Source of the DNA: Chara braunii
Taxonomy: Eukaryota; Streptophyta; Charophyceae; Charales; Characeae
NCBI GenBank assembly: GCA_003427395.1
Contig: BFEA01000890.1
Span: forward strand, 16,385 to 36,384
DNA: 20,000 nt
Reading direction: 5' to 3'
Part shown: positions 1 to 9,631 of the stretch, one piece after another
Layout: the number at the start of each line of letters is the position of its first letter
How positions within the stretch are numbered: the stretch's first letter is position 1
Made by a program: the position numbers and the translations under genes
Notes under the pieces: model-generated
What the model was told of the DNA's origin: nothing
Seen by the model: the letters and a program-made list of their open reading frames with translations, nothing else
Databases searched by the model: none

Positions 1-261
1 GCAATCCTGCAAACACAACACATCCCCACGTGACCCCACAGGACCCGAAACCTGGGTTGTGTACATTGAACATTACTGAAACTTCTGCCTCATTGACAAG
101 TGCATTCTAAACCGCAAATCTGACTGCGCCATAGTTTTCTCTTCCTTTTGTTTTTTCTCCCCTGAGCTCTTTTTTCTCCTCCGTTGGTTACGTTTCGGTT
201 ATGAAGCTTTTATGAAAACTAAAGAGGAGGGTGCTATTTTACCCTATTTCCATTTCTGTTA
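1..261. other. Unassigned intergenic sequence
   Basis: I see no open reading frame of note, RNA gene or repeat here. The stretch contains pyrimidine-rich runs around 138-180 and leads into the ATT microsatellite. The next stretch, 370-554, is also featureless apart from short A/T runs. Confidence 0.5.
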
Positions 262-282
262 CTATTATTATTGTTATTGTTA

Positions 283-340
<58 letters not shown>

Positions 341-369
341 TGTTAATATCATTACTATTATTATTATTT
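262..369. repeat. ATT/TTA trinucleotide microsatellite
   Basis: About 108 bp of near-perfect TTA repeats. Interruptions (TTG, CTG, ATC) lie mostly near both ends and the core is uninterrupted. It is a simple sequence repeat with no coding potential. Confidence 0.95.
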
Positions 370-554
370 AAATAACGGCATGCTTTCATTAAACGATAGT
401 AGAGGCCGGTAAACCTCGCAATTCCAACTGAGCAATAAAAGTTTGGTGTCCTCCAAAAACGTTTTTTTTAAATAATAGTAATAATTTACAAGTTTTCTGA
501 CAAAAAGGAAAACTTCGAACTTCAAAGGCCCCAGTTTTGGGAAAAGTCATAAGA

Positions 555-799
555 CCTCCTCACGACGAAACCTTTGTATCCATCCCCCCCTCTTCATACG
601 GGAAAAAAGTGCCGCAGGTCCCGAATTCACTTTTGGTGTCATTTTTGCACCCTGTCAAGGCCGGTAACGACCGCTGTGTAAAAATGGCAGGAAAGTGTTT
701 TGCAGGGGTGCGAAAATGGCACCGAAATTGATTTTGGGGCCTGCGGCACCTTTGTCCCCGTTCAGGCGGAAATGGATACAAAGGTTTCGTAGCGGGGAG

Positions 800-800
<1 letters not shown>
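555..800. mobile_element. Near-complete palindrome, MITE-like foldback element
   Basis: The left arm from 555 (CCTCCTCACGACGAAACCTT...) and the reverse complement of the right arm ending at 800 (CCTCCCCGCTACGAAACCTT...) align over about 95 bp with scattered mismatches. Shared blocks include GAAACCTTTGTATCCAT and GTGCCGCAGG. The arms leave only about 50 bp at the centre (around 678). A single strand would fold into one long hairpin, as expected of a snap-back MITE. It has no coding capacity, and ORFs reading through it are artefacts of the palindrome. The right end abuts a (CA)n array directly. No target-site duplication (TSD) was recognised, so the superfamily is unknown. Confidence 0.8.
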
Positions 801-832
<32 letters not shown>

Positions 833-876
833 TACACACATGCACACACACACACACACAAAAAAAAAAAAAAAAA
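801..876. repeat. CA microsatellite ending in an A run
   Basis: (CA)n with two small interruptions (AACATA, ATG), followed by an A run of about 17 bases. It starts at the exact base where the preceding palindrome ends. Confidence 0.95.
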
Positions 877-904
877 CTAGCGCGTTCGTTTGTTTTTTTT
901 TCTC

Positions 905-929
905 GATCAATCAATGAATTAATCAATCG

Positions 930-986
<57 letters not shown>

Positions 987-998
987 CCAACCAATCAC

Positions 999-1035
<37 letters not shown>
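905..1035. repeat. TCAA tetranucleotide microsatellite
   Basis: About 130 bp of tandem TCAA units. A short degenerate stretch near 985-1000 (ACCAACCAATCACATCC) divides the array into two pure blocks. Confidence 0.95.
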
Positions 1036-1070
1036 GTATGCGATACTATGTGTGTCTATCAAAAACGATT

Positions 1071-1420
1071 AAAAGGAAGGAAAAAAAAAAGAAAACGGCT
1101 TTGGTTTTTCTTTTCTTTATTAACTTTTTTATTTCTTTTATACTTGCATATGTCGGTAAAAAAAAGCATTAAAGAAACATATGCACCATGTTTATCCCAC
1201 CAGCAATCAGAAAAAAAACGAGAAAAAAAAAAATCATTTTTTTTGTTATGTTTCTTTTGATTTTAATACTTGTTTTTTTCGTTTTCTATTTCATAAATTT
1301 CACAAAAACAATCAAAATTCAAAAAAAAAAAAAAAAAAAAGTGGATGTAGGGAATTTCAAACCCTACAACCCCATTTCTTTTTTTGTTTTTTTGGCCTAT
1401 TATTCCACGAATTAAAAATG
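1071..1420. other. A/T-rich low-complexity stretch
   Basis: Homopolymer A and T runs alternate on one strand, including a 20-base A run at 1321-1340. A 6-bp hairpin (GTAGGG...CCCTAC) lies at about 1345-1366. ORFs called here are Lys/Phe-rich low-complexity translations and are not credible genes. Confidence 0.7.
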
Positions 1421-1530
1421 ACAGGGTATTTTGGCTGCACTTGGCCACAGCGGTTGGCCCCCGCGGGCATGATCATGACTGCATGCGGCCAACGGGCCCG
1501 CGAGGTCATGACCGTGGGTGATACATAGCA

Positions 1531-1688
1531 CCCCAATACAACTTACGGTCATTATAGCTGTATTTGGCGTATCTTTCCGTCTAAATACTACAGCAATAAT
1601 GACGGTACGTTGTATTAGGATGAACAAGGTAGTGATGTCCTGTAATGACCGTACGTTGTATTCGGGTGAAGAAGGTAGTGACGTCCTG
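1531..1688. repeat. Palindromic repeat plus a third direct copy
   Basis: Bases 1531-1567 and the reverse complement of 1581-1619 align along their full length. Both contain the core AATACAAC, then a variable pair, then ACGGTCATTAT or its one-base variant. They form a stem of about 37 bp with a loop of about 13 bp. The right-arm module then recurs as a direct repeat: 1598-1642 and 1644-1688 are both 45 bp, share AATGACSGTACGTTGTATT and AAGGTAGTGAYGTCCTG, and differ at about five positions. This fits a small MITE with a partially duplicated end. No coding potential is evident. Confidence 0.75.
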
Positions 1689-2160
1689 GGAATTGGTGTT
1701 TTCGAATGTGAATGGAAGTCCCCACTGGTTTTGACAATTATTGTGCATCCTCCCACATTTGCCTGTTTGGGTTAATAGAAGGAAGAAGAGGAAAATCAGA
1801 AAAGTGCAGGTAAACCAGTCCCCCGACCGAGCTGCACTACTCTCCATATGCACAAAAGACAAAAATTATGGTGGTGCATCTTTCCATGTTCTAGCGGCAG
1901 ATTCATTCTCAGTTTGCACAGTTGGTCAGTAGTGCAGCGAGGCCCAATTATGCCTTTCTGAGTTTGTTTACGGGCTTTCATGTGCTTATCCCATGGCCAA
2001 AAAGGGACCCTTCTATGCTTTGTTTGGCCAGTGCTTGAAATGCTTAAGCACGGCCTGTGCTTCGGAATCTCTTCCTCAATTTAACACCAATCATGAAAAC
2101 AGAGTCAGTCCTCTATTCACACCTCTGTGACAGTTCCAGTTGCAGACTGGCTGACTCACT
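1689..2160. other. Unassigned intergenic sequence
   Basis: No convincing gene, RNA or long repeat was seen. Short ORFs occur on both strands but lack any recognisable domain or compositional support. Confidence 0.45.
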
Positions 2161-2248
2161 TTTGGGTTACTAGTGGGCGTGGGTTTGGGTTACTAGTGGT
2201 CGTGGATTTTGGTTTAACTTACTAGTGGGCGTGGGTTTGGGTTAATAG
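2161..2248. repeat. Short minisatellite, unit about 23-28 bp, three copies
   Basis: Three consecutive units begin at about 2161, 2184 and 2208 and share TTTGG..TACTAGTGGKCGTGG. A partial fourth unit starts at 2236. The third unit carries an extra TAACT-like insertion. Confidence 0.85.
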
Positions 2249-2313
2249 CCTGACTGTGCATGGGCTGCTTGGATTTTACCAGTCGAACTCCCCTGCTTGC
2301 TTTGAAGACGCAT

Positions 2314-2465
2314 CCCCAATTTTGGGGAATACTCACTGAAGTCCTTCCTTCCTTCCTTCCAGCCCCGTCAAGCCAGCCATACAGGCCTTCAACCCCAAGT
2401 TTGCGGAATACTGACTGAACTCCTTTCTTCCAGGCTCCAGCCCACTCAAGCCAACCATACAGGCC
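2314..2465. repeat. Two-copy tandem repeat, unit about 79 bp
   Basis: Copy one (2314-2387) and copy two (2393-2465) both run from CCCCAA through GGAATACTSACTGAA to CATACAGGCC. The first has an expanded TTCC run (2343-2359), which suggests local slippage. Minus-strand ORFs that cross this unit show a duplicated peptide because of it. Confidence 0.85.
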
Positions 2466-2561
2466 GATGTCCACTCTCTTACTCCGATTCGGAAGCCCGT
2501 TCCGATGGAGCACGGGTTGTGGTGTACCCAGTACTGAAAATCGGAAGAAAAAACTCGAACC

Positions 2562-2987
2562 TCATCGGTTGACCATATCCCTGTTAAGGTTGTTTCCCCC
2601 CTGAAGGAGAGAGAGAGTTTGTCTGTAAACCATCTCTCTCTTGCCTCTTCCATACCTCCACCTTCCTGTCTCCAATATAGATGAGGAATTCCTGAGATAG
2701 TACTTGGTTGGCGGATAATACTGCCAATGGCCGATTTGATCATCTTTTTTGGCGAATTCTTCGGAGAACAGCCGTTTCCAATCTTCAGGGATGGGATTGA
2801 TGATCTCCTGCCTCCTGGCTTCCACATACCATAGCCTTCCCAGCTTAAGTTTGAGGTGCTGACGGCTCAGCCAATCTGACTGTAGTTCGTCCAACAGGTC
2901 TTCTTGGAGAAATGTGGAAGATCTGCGGCAGGCGCCCATTGCAAGGCAAGTTCGAAATGTTCTTCGGGTCTGTGGCTGCTCACACAC
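2562..2987 (-). CDS. Weak candidate coding fragment, function unknown
   Basis: This is a 141-codon minus-strand ORF with no low-complexity tract and a balanced, globular-looking composition (for example EDWKRLFSEEFAKKDDQIG, then a Tyr/Trp-rich segment HWQYYPPTKYY). I recognise no family and see no start context, polyadenylation signal or neighbouring exon that supports it. Other overlapping ORFs exist on both strands, so a chance ORF is quite possible. It could also be a decayed exon or transposon fragment. Confidence 0.2.
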   Translation of the reverse strand: MCEQPQTRRTFRTCLAMGACRRSSTFLQEDLLDELQSDWLSRQHLKLKLGRLWYVEARRQEIINPIPEDWKRLFSEEFAKKDDQIGHWQYYPPTKYYLRNSSSILETGRWRYGRGKREMVYRQTLSLLQGGNNLNRDMVNR

Positions 2988-4013
2988 GGAGCCCCTTTTA
3001 GATGCGGAAATTCAATGATCACTCTTTTTGCGAGGAATGGACGTGGAGGTGCAGTGTGTGAATTTGTCACCAAAGCTCAAAAAGATTTTCCTGATTTATT
3101 GGCACCTTGTCTGTCCCCTCTCGTTCCGAACCTGCAAATGGTGGGCCTACGGCCGCCTACCACACTGGAAGGAGATGGGGTTACCTTTGGAAGTGGCCTG
3201 GGATTTGGAATCATGATGGGCTGTAACAGGCATCTTATCCGGGCCCCCCCATTTTCCTACAGCAAGGGGAGGGGGTATGTGGCAGTGTCTAGGCGTGCTG
3301 CAGCCATGTGGTGGATCTGGAAGGGGAACGTAACTCGGTAGTTTTTACCCGCAAGTACCTCTCCGACTCCATGTTGAAAGCGGGAATGGCGGGCACATTT
3401 CACGATAATATGATAACAGTGGACTGGAGGAGGAAGGCTCTCTGTAGATCAGGGCAGGCCAGATACAGCCTCAGCTGTGGTTTCTCCGCTCATGATGGGG
3501 GGAAAAGAACAGACTTGCCGCAGTCACACCGGAAGGGAAGTTGGTCCTCTCCAAGTGGCTCTGCTCCGAGTGAGGATACCGCATTCAAGACGACATTATT
3601 TTTTCTGTTTGTCTGCCCATCTTTGTCTCCTTGAGGTTTCCCTCTTGCTTCTAGAATCCCTCTCGATTCTAGAATGAATGTCAGGATTAGCAGGCATGCC
3701 ATTGGATAACTTGTGGGTGGGCTGGTAGGTTAGCTTCAAAGCAGGGTTTTACTTGGTCACTCAGTATTAAGCCCATAGCAGCTTTGGTTGGAATCTCACT
3801 GACAGGCCAAAGGTTCACCTTAGAACTGTACTGTAATGGGCCAACAGTGTGGTCTCCGGAGTGGCCGGCGTCCTTTGTTGGTTGATACACTAGCTTACTG
3901 TTCTTTTCCCTTGATTGCACAGTCTCTCTTGTCAAGCTGATCTGGTAAATAAGACAAGCTGGCTGAGGCTGCCAGGATAACCTTTTTTCTTGAATTCTGG
4001 CCCTTTGCAGGCC
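2988..4013. other. Unassigned intergenic sequence
   Basis: Short overlapping ORFs occur on both strands, none with a recognisable motif. A small inverted pair of TTCTAGAAT-type sequences occurs near 3651-3675. I see no RNA gene or mobile element. Confidence 0.4.
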
Positions 4014-4057
4014 TTACCAATTTGCGATCTGGTTCTTACCAATTTCCGATCTGGTTT
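4014..4057. repeat. 22-bp tandem duplication
   Basis: TTACCAATTTGCGATCTGGT at 4014 recurs at 4036 with a G-to-C change. The two 22-bp units are adjacent with no spacer. Confidence 0.9.
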
Positions 4058-4879
4058 TCTTTCCTGACCCATCATTGCCATCAAAACACGGCCCAGGAAT
4101 GAAAAGCCCTCCGACGACGAGAAAGAATACCTAGCACAGATGATGGCCAATGAGAGGGTGAGAAAGATCTATCGTCCTAGTATGATTTGTACGGCAACAA
4201 AATTCGGACCGCCGGGTCCCTTCGCTATCTGCGGCTGAAAAGAGTGTCACACACACGAACGGTCCTCATTCCTATGACTGCTAGTGGGACTTGCCAGCAG
4301 CCCGCAGGTTGAATTGTGAGGTCACCGGCCTCGGCCATATGAGTTTGGTAATGAATTGGTTGATTGCTTTTGCCAAAAAAAACAAAAAACACAAAACAAA
4401 AAAAGAGAGTCAGCCTCTGGTCCTGTTTTCTGTTTCTCAGGAGGAGAGGATAAAGGGAGTGTGAGGGGCAGGGATAGCTTGGGTGACCGTCCTCCTATTC
4501 TGTCACGCATTAGCCTGGGTCCTTTTCATTAACCAGTCCGAGGCAACGAATTACAGTAAGCATGGTGCTCATGTTATTCTCCGCCTTGTGTGTCCAAGAA
4601 CGGTTGAAGAACCCTTGTGAATGCCCAAAAATCAGGTACTCTCTACCATGCTCCTTTCCATGCTTTTTTTTTTCTTTTTTCTTTTTTTCTTTTTTTCTTT
4701 TCTTTTCTTTTAACCGGGGCCTGGCAAAGGAACATGGAAGAGAGATCCCCTTGACGAAAAAAGAAAAGCAAAGAAAAGAAAGAGGTAGGGTACATATATG
4801 GCGGTGACGGCCAGGTACATCCGTGTTGGCTCGTCTTTTTTCCACGTGGAGCGAAAATTCAGGGGCAAGGTTGATCTAT
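4058..4879. other. Intergenic, with complementary T-rich and A-rich runs
   Basis: A T/C-rich run (4668-4710) and an A/G-rich run (4757-4783) lie about 50 bp apart and are partly complementary. An A-rich run also lies at 4375-4405. ORFs here are Phe/Ser- or Lys-rich translations of these tracts. No gene is supported. Confidence 0.5.
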
Positions 4880-4899
4880 GGGAAAGGTATTGGTGGTTT
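4880..4899. repeat. Solitary copy of a MITE end
   Basis: GGGAAAGGTATTGGTGGTTT matches, with one difference, the inner-to-outer right end of the MITE at 8940-9128. No matching inverted partner was found nearby, so this looks like a solo or truncated terminus. The rest of 4900-5271 shows nothing recognisable except A-rich runs at 5226-5270. Confidence 0.6.
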
Positions 4900-5554
4900 G
4901 AATCTGATGGTCGTTACAGTACAATAAAGCCATCTTAAAAAAGAAAGAGGGAAACAAAGCTAGACAACAGTAAGGCAGGACCGGCCTCATTCTTGGGAGG
5001 TTGGGAACTTGTGTGAAGATTTTGGTACAATGTCACACACAATTCAATCTGGTGGGGGCTAAACCCCTTGCTTTTTCTGTATTTGAATGCATTTGATGCG
5101 CCTTCAATAAACACGGGTAAAGGCGTTTGACGTGTTTGCGGCACGGCCGGAACGCATCGGGGGGGGCCCGGTGGTTGGAGGTGTCACGGGCGGTCTGTTG
5201 GGGAGGGTGGTCCAACAGCCTCAGGGAAAAGAAAAAAAGAAAAAAAAACTAAGAAATGAAAAAAAAAGGAAGAGACAACTGCACCTGTAACGGCTGAACA
5301 GTTCATAATTCACAGAAATGACAGTCCACTGCAAGCTTGGGCCAAGACCAGTTAGAAACCGCAAGAAAAACAGTAAATCATGCGTTCGACGGCCTACCTC
5401 TGCTACCGGTTCAGTAAATGGCAGAAACGGACTACCGGTTCAATAATTGGCAAAAAAGGGAGGTGGCGCCGTGGCGGTACCTCTAGTTTTCCAGTGGCCT
5501 GGCCTGGAAGCAGTTACCTGTAGCAGGCCCTCCTGTTTTTTGCTCATTTCCCCA

Positions 5555-5695
5555 GGGGTGTGGCCTAGGCATCTCAGCAGTGGCCCAGCCACGGGTGTGG
5601 CCTAGACATTTCGGCCATGGCCCAGTCATGAGCGTGGCCAAGACATCTCGGCCATGGCCCAGCCACAGTGTGGCCTAGACAGCTCGGTCGTGGCA
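5555..5695. repeat. 36-bp minisatellite inside the TIR transposon
   Basis: Four tandem units carry the consensus GTGTGGCCTAGACATCTCGG followed by CCATGGCCCAGCCAC. The equivalent region of the second element copy (about 10519-10685, reverse orientation) carries the same unit with a different number and order of copies. The array therefore belongs to the transposon and is not a chance local repeat. Confidence 0.8.
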
Positions 5696-6535
5696 TAAGC
5701 AACCCCGAAAAAGAAAAAAGAACAGGAAAAAAAAAGGGCAACTGTGGAAAAAAAAAAGAAAAAAAAAAAAAAAAGAAAAAAAGAAGAGTGGCCGCCTGAT
5801 TTTGCCACTTACGAACTTCCAACGGCTAGAAGTGCACAGAGTTTATTTTTTGGCTGCCGTTTTAGGCTTTGATTTGAGGTTGCAATAACTGGAGCATGAA
5901 CAGGGTCTTTTGGCTCTCTTATTGATGTGCTATGTTGGAGATGTTTTGTGGTCGCCTGGAGTCGCAGATCAAAGACCCTCTTGAGAGGAACGCACTGCGC
6001 AGCGAAGATGGAGGACTCGTCTTCTTGTTGAGTTGAGGACTAAGTTCGGTTTCAGGGGTACCGTATTTTGTTCGTATGTTTTGGTGATTTCGAGTCAGGT
6101 TTGTTCTATTTTTTTTGCTCTTCGTTTTTTTCCTTATTTAGCCTAAGGTGCTTTGTAGGATTTCCCTTTTCGATGTGTGCCAGTGCGCGTCCTCGCGTTG
6201 GCTCCTGGTTATTTGGGGCATTGACAAATCCTGCTCCTGGGTCGATGTTGCTGTTTGGTTCTACGTTGGAATACCTTGCTCGAACAAAGTGGCTCGTGAT
6301 TTTATAGGTGGGCAACCCTACTTGATTCCGTTGCTGCTGTTCGATGCTTGGTGGGGAGATGGGTGTACGGGAAATTGGAAGGTGGTGATAGGGATGTGGG
6401 ACAGTGGTATTTTCTCCAATACCGTGCTTGAACTTAGAACACATTGAACTTATAGGTGTGCGACCATAATTTGTTTTGTTGTCAGCGTTTGGTTCGCTGC
6501 ATGTCGTCCAAGCGAAAAAATACTCGCATACCCGT

Positions 6536-6723
6536 GAAAGCCTTGTGTTGGGAGTTGTGTTGGGGAGTTTTTGAAAGCCTTGTGTTGGGAGTTGTGTTGG
6601 GGAGTTTTTGAAAGCCTTGTGTTGGGAGTNGTTTTTGAAAGCCTTGTGTTGGGAGTTGTGTTGGGGAGTTGTGTTGGGGAGTTTTTGAAAGCCTTGTGTT
6701 GGGAGTTGTGTTGGGGAGTTTTT
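6536..6723. repeat. 37-bp VNTR containing one ambiguous base
   Basis: Tandem units start GAAAGCCTTGTGTTGGGAGT and end GGGGAGTTTTT. Units 1, 2 and 5 are 37 bp and identical. Unit 3 is shortened to 27 bp and contains the only N of the window (6630). Unit 4 has an extra 13-bp GTTGTGTTGGGGA block. The N and the short unit suggest an assembly join within a longer array. Confidence 0.95.
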
Positions 6724-6789
6724 GATACCCTGGACAGGTTTGCCTTTGATGTTGTGAATTGATCCATTGATTTGTTATAATTCGTCGTA

Positions 6790-6839
6790 TTCTTTAGTTA
6801 GAGTTCACTATGAGTTCTTTAGTTAGTATTGACTACGAG
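6790..6839. repeat. 25-bp tandem duplication
   Basis: Two adjacent 25-bp units begin TTCTTTAGTTAG and end ACTAYGAG, with a few differences in the middle. They lie inside the inserted segment. Confidence 0.85.
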
Positions 6840-7508
6840 TACTGTTAGTTTTGTGTTAGGGTTTTACTGCTCATTTAATTTATATGCTGTAGGTGTCGAG
6901 TTTGTTGCAGAGATGCTGCTTTGGACTTCAGGGATTAGGGGGGTTAACATCGGCCTTCTTCTGTGGCCTGTTAGAATCCTGCTTGTATGGAGTTGAAAGT
7001 TTTGATTTTGTTAGGTTGGTTGTAGATTGGAGAAGAGATTGCTTTCTCGGAAGCGCTGGTGCCGCGTTTGGGTAATAAGTGTGAAGACTGTGTATGCAGG
7101 GATGGGGCTCCTGGCTCCTGGTGTGGCAGGACAACCCTGATGTCCTTGCTACTGACTATTTTGATGATGTAATTTGCCTTGGGCACTGGGCCCTGTTAAT
7201 AATAGTGCAATGCCGGGAAAGAAAAGAAAAAAAAAGAGGTGCACAAAGCTGTTCTGATTTTGCAGTTTCTAACTGCCCTCGGCCCAGGACCGCAGTGCCC
7301 TGTTATTCCTTCCCGCGAATTCAGAACTGTGCAGCAGTCACCCACGCAGTTAATTCAAGAAGAAAAAAAAACATGGAAAAAAAAACAAAAAAGACCCACA
7401 CACACCGCCCACAAAGAGGTGGCAGGCTGCTCAAACACGCCTCATACTCGTGTTTCTGGCTAGAGCCACCCGTTGCCCCTCCTCAAAACGCGCATTGCAT
7501 GTGTGTGT

Positions 7509-7544
7509 GAGAGAGAGAGAGAACACGCATTTTGACGAGTTGGC

Positions 7545-7599
<55 letters not shown>

Positions 7600-7615
7600 T
7601 GTGAGTGTGGGTGTG

Positions 7616-7687
<72 letters not shown>

Positions 7688-7751
7688 CCCGTCACGCCCG
7701 CATTCACCATAGTGTGTATCTGTGTGTGTGTGCGCGTGTGTGTGTGTGTGC

Positions 7752-7823
<72 letters not shown>
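7509..7823. repeat. Cluster of four GA arrays with a GT array
   Basis: GA arrays lie at 7509-7522, 7547-7596, 7621-7685 and 7754-7823, and a GT array at about 7721-7750. All GA tracts are purine on the plus strand. Short unique spacers separate them. The Arg-Glu and Leu-Ser repeat ORFs on the two strands are translations of these arrays and are not genes. Confidence 0.97.
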
Positions 7824-7826
<3 letters not shown>

Positions 7827-8939
7827 ACTCTGACTGTGTATGCTGTTTCTTTGTTTGGAGCCTTGCAGGACTTCCGCAACCTGCGATTTGTACGTTTTGT
7901 TTGCTAGTTTTGGGCCCTGCTGAGCTTGATCTGGGGCGGGGATCTGGTTCTCGTAGACTCTATTGGGTAGTCTTAGGCCTTTCAGCCTTTGTTCTTGTCA
8001 AGTCTTAGGTTGGGTTCCTCCAGTATGGGTCTAGATACAGGCAGCCAGTAAGCCGTAGCCTGCGGTCTGCCAGAGGTAGACCTGGAGTGTCGAGTAGAAG
8101 CGGGCAGATGTCAATTGGGTCCGGGTCTTTTCAATTTTTTGTCAGGTTGCTGGGGAAACGCTGTCGGGCTGGGGATTCAGTGCGGCACTGCGGCAGCGTC
8201 CTTTCCTTCTTTGGAGAGCCATTTCATTGGAGAGCCATAGCTGGTGGCCGAGTATGACCTTGGAGAGAGCACTGAAACAGGGCTTCAGTGCAGCAAGTGT
8301 CCCCCCTCTGACCCTCGTATGTGCTGTGGGTTTGGGTCCTACCATCTCTTCTACTTGGCAGCCATATATGGTGTTCCTCCTCACGAGGAACTCCAATTTC
8401 TTCAAAGTACTTGCATGGTCGCCTTCTTCGTCCTCAGGATTTCCAGTGCTGCACGTCCGTGGGGTCGCTGAGCTGGCGCTGTAACTACCAACGGTGCTAG
8501 TTCAGATTGGCACGTTGTGACAGTTTAGGGGTTCTGATGCTACAGCAGCCATAGCCAGGGTGTTGAGGTGGGGAGGAGGAAGAAGAGGACTCCATGAACT
8601 TTGATTGAAAATTTGTTTTTGGTTGTTCGGGTTGCTCACAACGTGGTGGTGATTTTTGGAACAAAGTACTGTGGATTGATTGGAGGAGGACGGGTGATAA
8701 ATTAGAATTGAATTGCATATTCAATTCTCTTGGTGTCATCACTGTCATGCGCTGAAGCTGAGCATATCTCTCTCTGGTTTTGTGTAGTTTTGCCTCCTTT
8801 AGTCTACTCTGCAATTGCATGTGTGAATGGGGACGTGTGAATTCACTGTGGATTGAAGTTCAATCGGGTACATAACACCTACTTACAGTATTACCTGGAA
8901 ACCCCTAGCCAAGAAACAGGATAGGAGGTAGTGGTGGTT
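7824..8939. other. Unassigned intergenic sequence
   Basis: No convincing gene. A short direct duplication TTGGAGAGCCAT occurs at about 8211-8238. ORFs of about 85-107 codons on both strands lack recognisable domains. TGGTGGTTTAAACCACCA at 8932-8949 is a perfect 18-bp palindrome overlapping the next MITE end. Confidence 0.45.
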
Positions 8940-9128
8940 TAAACCACCAGTACCTTTCTCAGCAATCAATGTCGAGCTTAAATTTGAACTGCGCACAAAA
9001 ACAAAATGAACAGATGCACGCTCGAACTTGGCTGGCGCCTCCCGCCATTTCGCCCCGGCACTGCCTGCCGCCCGTGTTAACGGGCCGGGGCATTTGTTTT
9101 TCAAGTGGGGAAAGGTACTGGTGGTTTA
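8940..9128. mobile_element. 189-bp MITE with perfect 19-bp inverted ends
   Basis: TAAACCACCAGTACCTTTC at 8940-8958 is the exact reverse complement of GAAAGGTACTGGTGGTTTA at 9110-9128. The match stops at base 19 on both sides. The interior is unrelated to the ends and has no coding capacity. A further copy of the end at 4880-4899 supports a dispersed family. The flanks offer a possible TA duplication at the ends, but this is too short to assign a superfamily. Confidence 0.75.
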
Positions 9129-9463
9129 TTCAAAGCTAGATTCTTCTCAGAGTTCCACCTTACACTATCTACCTACCACTGCTCCTACTTAATAGTATTA
9201 CGAGGAGGCCCATAGCAGCCAGCCAAATTTGCAAGAACCCCCGTGGCAGGCACAATGCCTCCGACGAGGGAACATGGGGTCGCTGCGCCTGACCTGCAGG
9301 TGGGCGATACCGGCCAGGGGACAGCCCATAGCATCAGGGACCATGCCAAGGGACCAATCCCTGTGCGCCCCTGAACCTGCGTTAGAGGTGGTCTTAGGGG
9401 GGTGAAGGTTGGTCTGTTACCTCCATGGAGAATACTGTCAGATTAGAATAGCCCAGAGTGGCT
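9129..9463. other. Unassigned intergenic sequence
   Basis: Nothing recognisable. A short repeated AGGGACCA motif occurs near 9337-9357. Confidence 0.4.
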
Positions 9464-9631
9464 CCAGTTGATGATAGAGGTGGGGGGAGCGAATGGTGGG
9501 ATGGTGACTGTAAAAAGTGCTGAGGACGGAAAGGGGAGTTACTCTGGGGGATGCTAATAGAATGCCTGGACATCCAGTTGATGATAGAGGTATGGGGAGT
9601 GCCATAAGCTTACTGAGGACGGAAACTGGAG
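9464..9631. repeat. Two-copy degenerate repeat
   Basis: CCAGTTGATGATAGAGGT occurs identically at 9464-9481 and 9574-9591. Each copy is followed by a GGGGAG motif and later by CTGAGGACGGAAA..GGAG, ending at 9538 and 9631. The internal spacing differs, so one copy has an internal deletion or insertion. Confidence 0.8.

Larger units (their letters stand above)
5839..7238 (+). mobile_element. Insertion with A-rich 3' end, possible retroposed sequence
   Basis: This segment interrupts the transposon. The left junction reads GGCTAGAAGTGCACA and the right junction GTGCACAAAGCTG. The uninterrupted second copy (10240-10260, reverse strand) reads GGCTAGAAGTGCACAAAGCT, which serves as an empty site. GTGCACA is thus duplicated at 5832-5838 and 7239-7245. 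An A-rich stretch (7217-7235) sits directly before the right duplication, as expected of target-primed retroposition. No reverse transcriptase or other domain is encoded. It could be a truncated long interspersed element (LINE), a short interspersed element (SINE)-like unit or a retrocopy of an unknown transcript. Confidence 0.6.
5272..7356 (-). mobile_element. TIR DNA transposon, non-autonomous, split by an insertion
   Basis: The left end, from 5272 (GAGACAACTGCACCTGTAAC...), and the reverse complement of the right end at 7356 (GAATTAACTGCGTGGGTGAC...) align for about 100 bp down to the shared CAGTTAGAAAC block. These are the same long TIRs as in the element at 10109-10915, which lies in the opposite orientation and matches this copy through the interior. 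The interior has a 36-bp minisatellite and a long purine tract (5704-5787). Continuity is broken at 5838/7239 by an insertion. Without that insertion the copy would be about 680 bp. It has no transposase. The flanking 8-mers are both A-rich and only 6 of 8 bases match, so the TSD is uncertain here. Confidence 0.75.

Noticed and set aside
560-910. 116-codon minus-strand ORF with a Val-Cys run
   Set aside because: It reads through the palindrome and the CA array and has no independent coding evidence.
800-1035. CRISPR-like regular repeat
   Set aside because: These are simple CA and TCAA microsatellites with no unique spacers.
7460-8008. Long ORFs on both strands (Arg-Glu and Leu-Ser/His-Thr repeats)
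   Set aside because: They are direct translations of GA/CT and GT/CA microsatellites, and opposing ORFs exist over the same bases.
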